Source: Planctomycetota bacterium (lineage in GTDB: Bacteria; Planctomycetota; UBA1135; GCA-002686595). From it: a DNA stretch of 48,256 nucleotides. The notes below the pieces were generated by a model that saw nothing but the letters and a program-made list of their open reading frames with translations, ran no database searches and was not told the origin of the DNA. Location of the stretch: assembly GCA_002686265.1 (NCBI GenBank), contig NZBA01000084.1, positions 1 to 48,256 of the forward strand, in the 5' to 3' direction. Made by a program: the position numbers and the translations under genes. Below, one piece after another: positions 17,851 to 26,807 of the stretch (positions are counted from its first letter, which is position 1; each line of letters begins with the position of its first letter).

Positions 17851-20088
17851 CTAGCAGCCCGTCTGGTGGAAACTACCGCCGGTGCGCGCCAGCCCGCTCA
17901 GGATCGCCGCCGGCTCGAAACGTGCCGCGCCTCCCGGGCGACCGCCGACGCGGCCGGCGGTGCGCTCGAGGTTCGCGACGATCTCGCGCGCGCCGACACT
18001 GTCCGCCCAGCGCAGCAGGCCGCCGCGGAAGGGCGGGAAGCCCATGCCGAAGATCGTTGCCAGGTCGAGCTCGGCCGCGCTGGCGCAGACGCCCTCCTCG
18101 AGGGCGCGCGCCCCCTCGTTCAGCATCGCCAGCATCATCTGCTCGGTGACCTGCTCGTCGGACAGGCTGCCGCCCTCGCCGGAAGAGGGAGGCGCGTGGG
18201 TGGCGAGCACCGGCGAGATCGAGCGCCGCGCCTTGCGGCCTTGGCCGCTGTGCGCGTAAAAACCGCGCCCGGCCTTCTTGCCCAAGTGCCCCTCGTCCAA
18301 GAGGCCGCGGATCGACGTGCAGGGGGACATGCGTTCGCCGTAGGCCTGGTGCAGGGACTGAGCGGCGTGGGCGGCGATGTCGATCCCGACCTCGTCGAGC
18401 AGCGCCAGCGGTCCCATCGGCATGCCGAAAGCCTCCGCCAGGCGGTCGATGCGCTCGGGCGCGACGCCGCAGTCGTACAGGCGCAGGGCCTCGTCCATGT
18501 AGGGGCCGAGGATCCGGTTCACCAGGAAGCCGGCGACGTCCTTGACGACCACCGGCGTCTTGCCGAGGGCGACAGCGAGGGCAGCCACGCGCGCCACCGT
18601 CTCATCGCTGGTCTCCGAGCCGCGCACGATCTCCACCAGGGGCATCTGGCGCACCGGATTGAAGAAGTGCAGGCCGACGAAGCGTCCGGGGGCGGGGAGG
18701 CCGTCGAAGATGGCGTCCACCGAGAGCGAGCTGGTGTTGGTGCACAGGATCGCGTCCGTCGGGAGGGCCGCGGCCAAACTGCCGAAGAGCTCGCGCTTGA
18801 CGTCGAGGCGCTCGGCGACGGCCTCGATTGCGATTTCGGCGCCCGCGAGGCTCGCGAGGTCGCCGGTCGTGTTCAGGCGGTCGAGGGCCGCGTCGTGCTC
18901 GTTGGGCCGGATGCGTCGCCGGCGCTTGCGCTTGGTGAGGTCGGCGCGGTGGTCGAGCTGGGCCGCGTCGAGGGCCTCGGGAGAGATGTCGAACAGGCGT
19001 GTGTCGATCTTCTTGCCGGCCATCAGGCTGGCGATCGTCCCGCCCATGACGCCCGCGCCGAGTACCGCGCCCTTGGCGAAGGGCGCGGGGCGACCGCCTC
19101 CGGGGAGGACGCCGAGCTTCTTGGCGCCCTCCATCAGCTTGAAGATGCCGATCAGGTTGTCGCAGACCGAGCCCGTCGCCAGTACGGCGGCGCTCCGCGC
19201 TTCCTCGACGAAGCCGACCGAGAGCGGCGTGAGAGGCGCGCGGCAGACGAGGCGCGCGACATCCAGCGCCGCCGGGTAGCGTCCCTTGGTCTGGGCCATG
19301 ACCGTCTTGCGCGTCATGACGAAGATCGCCGCCAGGGCCAGGGGGTTGCGGTCGACCAGCACGCCGCCCACGCGGCCGCGGCCGCGCCTCGGGCAGCTCG
19401 CGCGCCCCATGGCCACGTCCGAGGCCGCGCGCACGAGGTACTCGGGCGGCGTCAGGCGGTCCACGAAACCCTTGCTGTAGGCCGGGCGCGCGGGCAGGAG
19501 GGTGCCCTTGAGGATCGCGTCGAGGGCGGTGGTCACGCCGACCCGGCGCGGCAGGCGCTGGCTGCCGCCCCAGGCGGGGAGGATCCCGAGCTTGGTTTCG
19601 GGCAGGCCGATGCGGCTGCGCGGGTCGTCCGCCAGGACGATGCGGTCGCAGGCCAAGGAGAGCTCGAAGGCTCCGCCAGGGACCGGCCCGCCGACCGCCG
19701 CGACCGTGCGTACCCGGCGCCCGGCGCCGTTTTCCATCTTGTGCAGGCGGGCGAACAGGTCCTGGCCGAGGCGGATGAAACGCTCGACTAGGGCCGGATC
19801 ATCGATGGAGCCGATGGCCTCGATGTCCGCGCCGAGGGCGAACTCGAGGGGGGCGCGCCCGGTGATCACCACGCCGCGCAGGGCGCGATCGTCCTCCAGG
19901 CGCATGATCGCCAGGGCCAGGTCCCGCATCAGCGGCAAATCGAGCACCGCCAGCTTGCGGTGCGGCGGGTCGAGCACCAGCACCACGAGTCCGGGCTCGG
20001 GCTGTTCGTAGCGGACGCAGGTGCCGGGTTCGGGACAGTTGGGGGGCAAGGGCAGGCCCGCGAGCGCCTCGTCGTCGAAGCGGATCAT
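17851..20088 (-). CDS. fadJ: fatty acid oxidation complex alpha subunit (enoyl-CoA hydratase / 3-hydroxyacyl-CoA dehydrogenase)
   Basis: The 745-aa bifunctional enzyme carries out the hydration and NAD-dependent oxidation steps of beta-oxidation. The crotonase domain (about 25-220) has both catalytic glutamates: E142 in GGAFELSLAC and E164 in GLPETKLGILP. The dehydrogenase part (about 335-720) has the dinucleotide motif GAGVMGG (344-350) and the catalytic His/Glu pair in HFFNPVRQMPLVEIVRG (H474, E486), followed by two HCDH C-terminal domains. It overlaps the upstream thiolase gene by 4 bases (ATGA), giving a thiolase-FadJ operon on the minus strand. It converges on dapD with a 36-bp gap. Confidence 0.92.
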   Translation of the reverse strand: MIRFDDEALAGLPLPPNCPEPGTCVRYEQPEPGLVVLVLDPPHRKLAVLDLPLMRDLALAIMRLEDDRALRGVVITGRAPLEFALGADIEAIGSIDDPALVERFIRLGQDLFARLHKMENGAGRRVRTVAAVGGPVPGGAFELSLACDRIVLADDPRSRIGLPETKLGILPAWGGSQRLPRRVGVTTALDAILKGTLLPARPAYSKGFVDRLTPPEYLVRAASDVAMGRASCPRRGRGRVGGVLVDRNPLALAAIFVMTRKTVMAQTKGRYPAALDVARLVCRAPLTPLSVGFVEEARSAAVLATGSVCDNLIGIFKLMEGAKKLGVLPGGGRPAPFAKGAVLGAGVMGGTIASLMAGKKIDTRLFDISPEALDAAQLDHRADLTKRKRRRRIRPNEHDAALDRLNTTGDLASLAGAEIAIEAVAERLDVKRELFGSLAAALPTDAILCTNTSSLSVDAIFDGLPAPGRFVGLHFFNPVRQMPLVEIVRGSETSDETVARVAALAVALGKTPVVVKDVAGFLVNRILGPYMDEALRLYDCGVAPERIDRLAEAFGMPMGPLALLDEVGIDIAAHAAQSLHQAYGERMSPCTSIRGLLDEGHLGKKAGRGFYAHSGQGRKARRSISPVLATHAPPSSGEGGSLSDEQVTEQMMLAMLNEGARALEEGVCASAAELDLATIFGMGFPPFRGGLLRWADSVGAREIVANLERTAGRVGGRPGGAARFEPAAILSGLARTGGSFHQTGC

Positions 20089-21410
20089 GACGTCGTCCTC
20101 TCCAGCACGACCGCGCCGCCCTGCCCGCCGCCGATGCAGAGGGTGGCCAGGCCGAGCTCGCAGTCGCTCTGTTCGAGTTCACAGGCCGTGGTCAGCAGGA
20201 TGCGCGCGCCGGTCGCGCCGACGGGGTGGCCGATGGCGATCGCGCCGCCGTTGGGGTTGGTGCGGGCGAGGTCGAGCTCGCCCAGGGCCTTGGAGCGTCC
20301 GAGGTGTCTCTCGGCGAAGGCGTCGCTCTCGAAGGCGCGTGCGCAGGCCAGCACCTGACAGGCGAAGGCCTCGTTGAGCTCGATCGCCCCCATGTCGGAC
20401 AGCTCGCAGCCCGCCCGATCGAGGGCCTTGGCGGTTGCGAACACCGGACCGAGCCCCATGCGCGCGGGGTCGAGTCCGGCCCAGGCCCAGGAGCGGATGC
20501 GCGCCAGGGGCGTGAGCTCGAGCTCCTTCGCGCGCTCCTCGGTCATCACCAACAGCGCGGTGGCGCCGTCGGTCACACCGCAGGAGTTGCCGACGGTCAC
20601 CGTGCCGTCGGGCTTGGTGAAGTAAGGCTTGAGCTTGCCGAGGGCCGCGACGGTCTGCTGGTCGCGGATAGAGTCGTCGTTGTCGGCCGAGCGCGCGCCC
20701 CGCTTGGCTCCGAGCGGCAGGTGGGGGTGGATCTCGCGCTCGAAGCGCCCGCGCTCGCGCGCGTCACGCGCGCGGTGGTGGCTCTCGCAGGCAAAGGTGT
20801 CGGACTCCTCGCGGCTGATGCCGAAGTCCCGTGCGAGGAGCTCGGCGGTGTTACCCATGATCATGCCCGAGATCGGGTCGGTCAATCCCTCCATCAGCGC
20901 CACGCGCGGTTTCAGGAAGCTGGGCCGGAAGGAGAGCCAGGCCGCGGCCGCCTGCAGGGGCGAGCGGGCCGTGAAGGCGCGCTCGAACAGGCCGGTCATC
21001 TGCGGGCCGAAGACGAGCGGGTAGCCGCTCATCACCTCGACGCCCAAGCAAAGGTAGGTGTCGCCCTCGCCGGCCAGGATCGAGGCGCAGGCGGAGGTGA
21101 CCGCTTCCATGCCGCTGGCGCAGTTGCGGGCCACCGTGCGGGCTGGAACGCGCTCGGGCACGCCGGCGCGTAGGGCGATCACGCGGCTCACGTTGGCCTG
21201 GGTCTGGGGCGGCCCGGCGCAGCCGGTGATGACCTCGTCGATCTCGCCTGCATCGAGGCGGGCCTGGTTCAGCAGCTCGCGCGCCAGGCGCGAGGCAAGG
21301 TGGCCGGGGTCTTCCTTCTTGAAGAACCCGCCCGCGCGGGCCTGGGGTGTTCGCAGGCCCGCTGCGAGGACGATCGAGCGGCCGGGGCCGTCTTTCGAGA
21401 GTTGGATCAT
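20085..21410 (-). CDS. fadI: acetyl-CoA C-acyltransferase (3-ketoacyl-CoA thiolase)
   Basis: The 441-aa thiolase cleaves 3-ketoacyl-CoA in the last beta-oxidation step. The nucleophilic cysteine is C97 in ARNCASGMEA. The catalytic His is in GGAIAIGHPVGATGAR (H395), and the proton-transfer cysteine is C425 in CIGGGQGG. The length and the substitution-rich central loop fit FadI (trifunctional-type) better than FadA (about 390 aa), as does its pairing with a FadJ gene. ATG 21410 is the first codon of the conserved N-terminus. It is the first gene of the operon, with its promoter expected in 21411-21582, which also precedes the divergent patatin gene. Confidence 0.92.
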   Translation of the reverse strand: MIQLSKDGPGRSIVLAAGLRTPQARAGGFFKKEDPGHLASRLARELLNQARLDAGEIDEVITGCAGPPQTQANVSRVIALRAGVPERVPARTVARNCASGMEAVTSACASILAGEGDTYLCLGVEVMSGYPLVFGPQMTGLFERAFTARSPLQAAAAWLSFRPSFLKPRVALMEGLTDPISGMIMGNTAELLARDFGISREESDTFACESHHRARDARERGRFEREIHPHLPLGAKRGARSADNDDSIRDQQTVAALGKLKPYFTKPDGTVTVGNSCGVTDGATALLVMTEERAKELELTPLARIRSWAWAGLDPARMGLGPVFATAKALDRAGCELSDMGAIELNEAFACQVLACARAFESDAFAERHLGRSKALGELDLARTNPNGGAIAIGHPVGATGARILLTTACELEQSDCELGLATLCIGGGQGGAVVLERTTS

Positions 21411-21582
21411 GATCGCTGGCGTCGCGGGGAGGACGGTGGTGCGGCGCGGAGTCTACCCTCAACCTCCGCCGGGTGGGACGCCGATCCCGCGGCCCGTGGT
21501 GGGAATCGGCCGTATGAAGGAGCCCGGCACCCATGGACACGGACCGCTCCAGATCCTCCAATACGCCGAAGTCCGGAGCGCC

Positions 21583-22719
21583 ATGACGAACATCCAACCC
21601 GAACCCGACGGTTCCGCCCAGTGCGCGGATCTCCTTGCTACTCCCAACGGCGGGCCCAAGCGGACCGTGCTGATCCTCGGCGGCGGCGGGATGCGCGGGA
21701 TGGCGCACGTGGGCGTGCTGCGGGCGCTCAAGACCCTCGGTATCCGCTACGACATCGTGATCGGGACCAGCATCGGCTCCCTGATCGGCGCCGCGGCGGC
21801 CGCCGGACTCTCGGTGGAGGAGATCGAGGACAAGGTGGCCAGCCTCCAGAAGGAAGACTACTTCCGCCTCAACTTCGTCAAGCTCCTGATGAAGGGCGCG
21901 CGCGCCCCGAGCATGTACCAGGGCGACCGCTTCCGAGAGCGAGTGCAGGACACCTTGCCGGTGGACTCCTTCGCTGAGCTGCGACTGCCCTTCTTCTGCA
22001 ACGCGGTGCGCCTAGAGACCGGCGGCAGCGTGTTCTTCGGCACACCGGGATTCCAGGATGTGTCCCTCTCCGACGCGGTCTACGCCTCCTGCGCCCTGCC
22101 AGGGGTCTTCGAGCCTCTCGAGCACGACGGTTTCAACTACATGGACGGCGGCATCGTCGATGCGGTGCCCCTGCGCTTCGCGAAGACTCTCCAGCCGGAC
22201 CTGATCATCGCCGTCGACCTGACGGTCAAGGCGACCTTCAAGACGCCCAACTACAAGCGGCGCGTGCTGAGCACCCTCTACCGTTCCTTCGAGATCGTGG
22301 AGGAGGTTCTCGTCGAGCACTCGCTTCACATGCAGGTCGACTACAAGACGGTCATGATCCAGCCCAAGGTCGGCCATCTCGCGCGTTTGGACTTCGAGGG
22401 CCTTCCCGAGGTCGTGCGGCGCGGAGAGGAGGAGGCCCTGCGCGTGTTGACGTCCCACGCGGCGACGCGCGACCTCGTCGGGGAGAAGATCGTCGACGGA
22501 CTCTGCTGCCCGGTGAACCCGCGCGACTACGTCAGCGTTCGCGTCGATCCGTCGCGCTGCATCGGCTGCGGGATGTGCGAGATGATCTGCGAGACCGACG
22601 CCTTCTGGGCGCGCGGCGAAACCGCCACCGTGCGCAAGCTCTCCAACTACGAGTGCACGCGCGACCACGCCTGCGCCCGCAACTGCCCCACCGACGCGAT
22701 CAGCCTCGGGAACCTCTAG
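21583..22719 (+). CDS. patatin-like phospholipase fused to a C-terminal ferredoxin domain
   Basis: Residues 25-300 form an RssA/patatin-like serine hydrolase: the oxyanion loop GGGGMRGMAHVGVL (33-46), nucleophile S63 in GTSIG, and the catalytic Asp188 in MDGGIVDAVP. Such enzymes hydrolyse acyl esters of phospholipids or acylglycerols, or remodel membrane lipids. Residues 318-378 are a bacterial-type two-cluster ferredoxin. Motif 1 is C326-IG-C329-GM-C332-EMI-C336. Motif 2 is C358-TR-D361-HA-C364-ARN-C368-P, with Asp in place of the second Cys, a known ligand swap in Pyrococcus ferredoxin. The fusion is unusual and suggests redox-linked lipid hydrolysis, which is inference. ATG 21583 is the first start that gives a patatin N-terminus. 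The TAG stop lies inside the end of a MITE-like element. Confidence 0.88.
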   Translation: MTNIQPEPDGSAQCADLLATPNGGPKRTVLILGGGGMRGMAHVGVLRALKTLGIRYDIVIGTSIGSLIGAAAAAGLSVEEIEDKVASLQKEDYFRLNFVKLLMKGARAPSMYQGDRFRERVQDTLPVDSFAELRLPFFCNAVRLETGGSVFFGTPGFQDVSLSDAVYASCALPGVFEPLEHDGFNYMDGGIVDAVPLRFAKTLQPDLIIAVDLTVKATFKTPNYKRRVLSTLYRSFEIVEEVLVEHSLHMQVDYKTVMIQPKVGHLARLDFEGLPEVVRRGEEEALRVLTSHAATRDLVGEKIVDGLCCPVNPRDYVSVRVDPSRCIGCGMCEMICETDAFWARGETATVRKLSNYECTRDHACARNCPTDAISLGNL

Positions 22720-22894
22720 CGACCCGTTGAGAAGCGCCCTACTCCGACTTCGCCTTCTTCGCCCCTGCGGCGTCGGACTCGCCGATCCGTGCTCGACGGC
22801 CCTATCACGCCGCCTGCGCCGAATCGACTTCGCCCTCCTCTCAGTGACGAAGAGGTCTTCGTCTCGCTACGGCCCTTTTTCAACGGGCTCCTAG
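22716..22894. mobile_element. MITE-like element with terminal inverted repeats
   Basis: A 179-bp non-coding segment is bounded by imperfect terminal inverted repeats of the form CTAGnnnCCCGTTGARAA. The left end is at 22716-22733; the right end, read on the opposite strand, is at 22877-22894. Both ends carry CTAG, and the left one is part of the patatin stop codon. An internal hairpin, GACGAAGA with TCTTCGTC, is at 22846-22863. No transposase frame is inside. Size, terminal repeats and lack of coding capacity fit a non-autonomous insertion-sequence derivative. No second copy was seen in the window. Confidence 0.55.
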
Positions 22895-22904
22895 GCGACT
22901 GTCG

Positions 22905-23966
22905 ATGAGCACCTCCGGCGCCGCCAATCCCGCGCCCGCCGGAGGCGGGGACGGGCTCAGCATGGTCCCCGTCTCACAGTCGGCGGGCGCAGGTAGGGGG
23001 ATGCACGCCGATCTCGACCAAGCGCCCGAGCTCGGTCCTCTCGGCGTTGGCGGCCTGCTCGACGCGGGCTTCGACGTCCTGCGCGGGCACTTCCTGGCTT
23101 GCGCCGGGACCTGCGCACTGCTCTGGCTCCCCGTGCGCGCCATGCAGCCCTTCGTCGGCGCCCACGCCCTGCTCGGCGGCACTTCCATCGATTGGGGACG
23201 GCTGAGCCTCTTCCTGCTGACCGCAACCCTCCTGCCGGTGGTGATCCAGACCGTCGGCGCGGGGCTCGTGACGACCCTCGTCTACGGCCACATGGTCGGC
23301 CGGAGCGTCGGCGTCGGCGAGGCGTTCGCGGTCGCCGGCCGCAAGGGGGCAGCCCTGTTGCTCGTGGGCCTGCTGACCGGGACCGTGGTCGCCAGCGGAG
23401 CGGGGATGCTGGCCATCCTCGGCTTCCTTTGCCCGCCGCTCTTCCTAGCCGCGGGTGCGTTCGTCATCGTCGCCAGCTGGCGCCTCTGGCTAGCGCCCGC
23501 GGCCTTGGTGTTGGAACCCTCGCCCGGGGCGGCCCGCATCGAGGGGCGCCGAGCCGCGACCTTCATCGGCCGCGTCGGTCAGTGGATCGCGGTTACCCTC
23601 GAGGACGTGGTGGCGAGCTTCGTCCGCAGCGTGCGTCTGACCCCGGGGAGCTTCGGGCGTTGGCTGGGCGTGTGGGTGATGATGACGGTGATCCTGTCCT
23701 TCTTCCAAGCTCCGACGGCGCTCACCGACCAGCCCGAGCTGCGTCGTCTCCTGCTCGACTCCATCAACGTCCCCGCTGCGCTGTTCGACCTCTTCAGCGC
23801 GCTCTCGACTTCCCTCTTCCTGGGCGTCGTCACGGCCTTCTCCGCGATCGTGATCACGCTCTTCTACCTCGATGCGCGCATCCGCCGCGAAGGCCTCGAC
23901 CTCGCCATGCGCCTGGAGCGCCTGCGCCTGCGCGCCGAGGCGGGAACCGAAGTCACCTTCCCGTGA
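22905..23966 (+). CDS. multi-pass membrane protein at the head of a MoxR/DUF58 operon (353 aa)
   Basis: A hydrophilic N-terminus (1-45) precedes about six membrane helices, including LSLFLLTATLLPVVIQTVGAG, LLVGLLTGTVVASGAGMLAI, FLAAGAFVIVASWRLWLAPA and FLGVVTAFSAIVITLFYLDA. The layout resembles membrane proteins of the glycerophosphodiester phosphodiesterase membrane-domain type often found with DUF4129 genes, but no motif allows a firm name. ATG 22905 lies 10 bp after the MITE-like element, so the element could supply or disturb its promoter. The stop overlaps the next gene by 4 bases. A role as a membrane partner of the MoxR/DUF58 system is inferred from context only. Confidence 0.75.
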   Translation: MSTSGAANPAPAGGGDGLSMVPVSQSAGAGRGMHADLDQAPELGPLGVGGLLDAGFDVLRGHFLACAGTCALLWLPVRAMQPFVGAHALLGGTSIDWGRLSLFLLTATLLPVVIQTVGAGLVTTLVYGHMVGRSVGVGEAFAVAGRKGAALLLVGLLTGTVVASGAGMLAILGFLCPPLFLAAGAFVIVASWRLWLAPAALVLEPSPGAARIEGRRAATFIGRVGQWIAVTLEDVVASFVRSVRLTPGSFGRWLGVWVMMTVILSFFQAPTALTDQPELRRLLLDSINVPAALFDLFSALSTSLFLGVVTAFSAIVITLFYLDARIRREGLDLAMRLERLRLRAEAGTEVTFP

Positions 23967-24610
23967 GCACTCTGCGCATGCGTCCCCAGGCCGCCGATCC
24001 CGAGCGCGTGCGCACCCTCGTGCACGAGATCCTGAATCGCCAGGAATACGCGCCGGCTGAGGAGCGGGGGAGTTGGCTGGCCGACTTCCTCGAGTGGCTG
24101 GGAGACGTGTTCGACTTCCAGCTCTCGCCCGGCGGAGTCTCGGTCGCCATCGACCTCGCGCGCGGTGCCCTCCTGATCGTCGGGGCCGCCGTTCTGGTTT
24201 GGCTGTTCGTGGTTCTCGGTCGCGCCCTGCGCGAGGCTCGGGGACGCACCCATGTCGAGGAGTCCGCCGACGCCACCCTCGTCCGGCGCGTGGCCGAGCT
24301 GCGTGCGGTGGCGGCCGCCGCCGAGGAGCGTGGCGATCGCATCGAGGCCCTGCGCCTGTACTTCTTCGCCCTCGTGGTCGGCCTCGGCGAGCGCGGCGAG
24401 CTCCGCTACCGCGAGGCGTGGACGCCGCGCGAGCTCTTGGCACGCGGCGAGCTACGGCCCGCCCTGCACGCCGCCCTAGCCCCGCTGATGGCCAACCTCG
24501 ACGCCCACAGCTTCGGCCGCATGCCGGCGGGGGAGGCCGACGTGCGGCGCTACGCGGAGCTCTGCTCACGCCTGCTCGGCCCAGACGCCGCCGCGGGGCG
24601 CACGCCGTGA
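23963..24610 (+). CDS. DUF4129 domain protein (215 aa)
   Basis: The N-terminal soluble part (EILNRQEYAPAEERGSWLAD) is followed by one membrane helix at about residues 60-85 (ALLIVGAAVLVWLFVVLGRA). A cytoplasmic DUF4129 domain follows (about 100-205), with the family pattern of an AEERGDRIEALRLYFFALV helix and a WTPRELLARG segment. DUF4129 proteins are regular partners of MoxR ATPase/DUF58 operons and of transglutaminase-like proteins; biochemical function is unknown. The GTG at 23963 overlaps the previous stop (GTGA), like the other junctions in this operon; ATG 23978 is an alternative. Neither start has a strong ribosome-binding site. Confidence 0.82.
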   Translation: MSTLRMRPQAADPERVRTLVHEILNRQEYAPAEERGSWLADFLEWLGDVFDFQLSPGGVSVAIDLARGALLIVGAAVLVWLFVVLGRALREARGRTHVEESADATLVRRVAELRAVAAAAEERGDRIEALRLYFFALVVGLGERGELRYREAWTPRELLARGELRPALHAALAPLMANLDAHSFGRMPAGEADVRRYAELCSRLLGPDAAAGRTP

Positions 24611-25833
24611 CGCCCGCTCCCCTCCTGCGCCGCATCACCACCGCCCTGATCGCGGCGCTCGGGGTCATCGGCCTCCTCGCGGGGCAATTCGGGGGCGAGG
24701 AGTTCCTCGCCAAGAGCGTCTCCTCTCCGCGGCCGGAGGGCCGCCGCGCCCTCGCGGCGCTGTTCGGCGAGCTCGGTCTGCGCCCCGCGGCCTGGCGCCG
24801 GGCTCCCCACGTCCTGCCGCCAGCGGGCGCTGTGCTGTGGACCGCCGCCGCTCCGCCCGCGACGGCCGAGAAGAGCGAGGAGGGAGCTGCCGGCTCCCGT
24901 ACCGCCGACCCGCGTCACCCGTCCCATTACGCGCGCTTCGTGGAGGCGGGCGGTGTCTTGGTTCTGCCCGAAACCGAGCGCGGATTCCTGGAGGACGCCC
25001 TCAGCGAACCCCTGCCACGGATCGAGCGCGTCGCCCTCGAAGCCGATGTACCGGCACGGCTCACCTTCGGCGGCGAGCGGCTGGAGGTACGCTCGGCCGC
25101 CCGGATCGAGCTCGCCGGGAACGCCGGTGACGGGCGCGTCGAGGTCCTGTGCGCCGACGAGAGCGGTCGGGCGCACACCCTCGCCGTTGCCGCCGGCCGC
25201 GGTCGGGTGGTCCTCGTCGCCGATGACGGTTTCCTCGCCAACGAGGCCCTCGGGGAGCTCGACCACGCCCTGTGGGCCGTGCGCTTGGTCGAGGCCCTCG
25301 CCGCCGGGGAGCCGATCCTGTTCGACGAGTACGCCCTCGGCGCCTGGTCGCCGCCGAGCCGCTTGGCCCTCGCCTTCGGCCCGCGGGTGCGCAACGTGAC
25401 CCTGCACCTCTTGGCGCTCGCCGCCCTGGTCGCGTGGGCTTCGATCTGGCGCCGCGAGTTCCCCCGCGACCCGCGTCACTCCCCGCGCCTCTCGCCGCTG
25501 GCACGGGCGCGCTCTGGAGCGCGGCTCTTGGAGCGCGCGGGGCGCTACGATCTCCTGGCCGAGCGCTTGCGTTCCCACGTGCTGGCGGAGGCGGCGCGGC
25601 GCGCCGGCTTGCCGCGCTCGATGGCCACCGACGACGAGCGCCTGGCCGCTCTCGCCGCACGCCTGGAGGCACGCGGCAGCGCGGTCGATCCCGCGGCCCT
25701 GGCCGAGGCACGCGGAGTCTCGAACGCCCGCGATCTGGAACACCTGGCACGCGGGCTCGCCGAGCTCGAGGCCGCCCTGGAAGACGACGATACCGGCGGC
25801 CGCAAGACGGCCCGTGAAAGGGGAGCAGCGTGA
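24607..25833 (+). CDS. DUF4350 domain protein (408 aa)
   Basis: The N-terminal membrane helix (ITTALIAALGVIGLLAGQFG) is followed by a typical DUF4350 start, SVSSPRPEGRRALAALFGEL. An extracytoplasmic GATase-like region comes next (about 30-260), containing FVEAGGVLVLPETERGFLE. A second membrane helix (LHLLALAALVAWASIW) and a cytoplasmic helical tail of about 120 residues complete the protein. DUF4350 is a constant member of MoxR/DUF58/DUF4129 clusters and is thought to be a membrane scaffold; this is family-level knowledge. It starts with GTG overlapping the previous TGA by 4 bases. Confidence 0.82.
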   Translation: MTPAPLLRRITTALIAALGVIGLLAGQFGGEEFLAKSVSSPRPEGRRALAALFGELGLRPAAWRRAPHVLPPAGAVLWTAAAPPATAEKSEEGAAGSRTADPRHPSHYARFVEAGGVLVLPETERGFLEDALSEPLPRIERVALEADVPARLTFGGERLEVRSAARIELAGNAGDGRVEVLCADESGRAHTLAVAAGRGRVVLVADDGFLANEALGELDHALWAVRLVEALAAGEPILFDEYALGAWSPPSRLALAFGPRVRNVTLHLLALAALVAWASIWRREFPRDPRHSPRLSPLARARSGARLLERAGRYDLLAERLRSHVLAEAARRAGLPRSMATDDERLAALAARLEARGSAVDPAALAEARGVSNARDLEHLARGLAELEAALEDDDTGGRKTARERGAA

Positions 25834-26807
25834 TGGAGGAGGCCGAGCGGACGCAGGTCGAGGAGCAGGTCGCCCTGGCGCGCGGCGTGTCGGGGGAGGT
25901 CGCCCGAGCCGTCGTCGGCATGGAGGAGGAGCTGGCCCACTGCCTGATGGCGGTGGCGGCCGGCGGCCACGTGCTACTCGAGGGACCACCGGGGGTGGCG
26001 AAGACTCTCTTGGTGCGCTCGCTCGCCGCGGCCCTCGGCGGCACCTACGGGCGCATCCAGTTCACTCCCGATCTGATGCCTGCGGACGTGACCGGGACGA
26101 GCGTGTTCCGCTCGGGCGAGGGTAGCTTCCGCTTCCAACCCGGCCCGGTGTTCGCCCACGTGCTGTTGTGCGACGAGATCAACCGCGCTCCGGCGAAGAC
26201 CCAGGCCGCCCTGCTCGAGTCCATGCAGGAGGGCTCGGTGACCGTCGACGGCGTGCGCCATGACCTGCCCGTGCCGCACACGGTCTTCGCCACCATGAAC
26301 CCGCTCGAGCACGAGGGAACCTACCCGCTGCCCGAAGCTCAGCTCGACCGATTCCTGTTCAAGGTGCTTGTGGCCTATCCCGACGAGGTGGTCGAGGCGC
26401 GCCTGTTGGAGACGGTTCACGACCGTCCGAGCTACGCCTCGCCACGCGAGCTGGGCGTAGAGGCCGTCTGCGATCCCGCGCGCGTCGGGGAACTGCGAGC
26501 CGTCGTCCGCGCGGTCGAGGTGCGCGAGGATCTACCGGCCTACGTCGTGCGCCTCCTGCGCGCCACGCGCGAGGATCCGTCGTTGCTCCTGGGCGCGAGC
26601 CCGCGAGCCGGCGTGATGTTGCTGGCGGCCGCCAAGGCCTGCGCGGTCTTCGGCGGTCGCGCCTTCGTCACGCCCGACGACATCAAGCGCGTCGCCCTCC
26701 CGGCCCTGCGCCATCGGGTGCTCCTCGATCCGGCCGAGGAGATCGAAGGCGGCACGACCGACGACGTCCTCACGCGCATCCTCGACACCCAGGAGGTGCC
26801 GCGCTGA
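25833..26807 (+). CDS. MoxR family AAA+ ATPase
   Basis: The 324-aa AAA+ ATPase has Walker A GPPGVAKT (51-58), Walker B LLCDEINRAP (D114, E115), a sensor 1 segment ATMNPLEHEGTYPLPEAQLD and the C-terminal helical lid. MoxR ATPases act as chaperones for VWA-domain partners, here most likely the DUF58 protein encoded next. ATG 25833 overlaps the previous TGA by one base and has AGGGGAG 7 bases upstream; the GTG at 25830 is less well spaced. Confidence 0.93.
   Translation: MEEAERTQVEEQVALARGVSGEVARAVVGMEEELAHCLMAVAAGGHVLLEGPPGVAKTLLVRSLAAALGGTYGRIQFTPDLMPADVTGTSVFRSGEGSFRFQPGPVFAHVLLCDEINRAPAKTQAALLESMQEGSVTVDGVRHDLPVPHTVFATMNPLEHEGTYPLPEAQLDRFLFKVLVAYPDEVVEARLLETVHDRPSYASPRELGVEAVCDPARVGELRAVVRAVEVREDLPAYVVRLLRATREDPSLLLGASPRAGVMLLAAAKACAVFGGRAFVTPDDIKRVALPALRHRVLLDPAEEIEGGTTDDVLTRILDTQEVPR
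26791..26806 (+). promoter_or_regulatory. strong ribosome-binding site before a CTG start
   Basis: AGGAGG at 26791-26796 is followed after 7 bases by CTG at 26804-26806, which overlaps the MoxR TGA stop as CTGA. Other junctions of this operon overlap as GTGA, and the spacing is ideal. The next standard start (GTG 26840) has no such site and would remove the basic N-terminus. Confidence 0.6.

Noticed and set aside
17866..19791. 641-codon plus-strand frame antisense to fadJ (similar antisense frames at 5646-6968, 6965-8359, 32341-34593)
   Set aside because: They lie wholly opposite well-recognised genes, are rich in His/Arg/Gly/Ala and show no family features.
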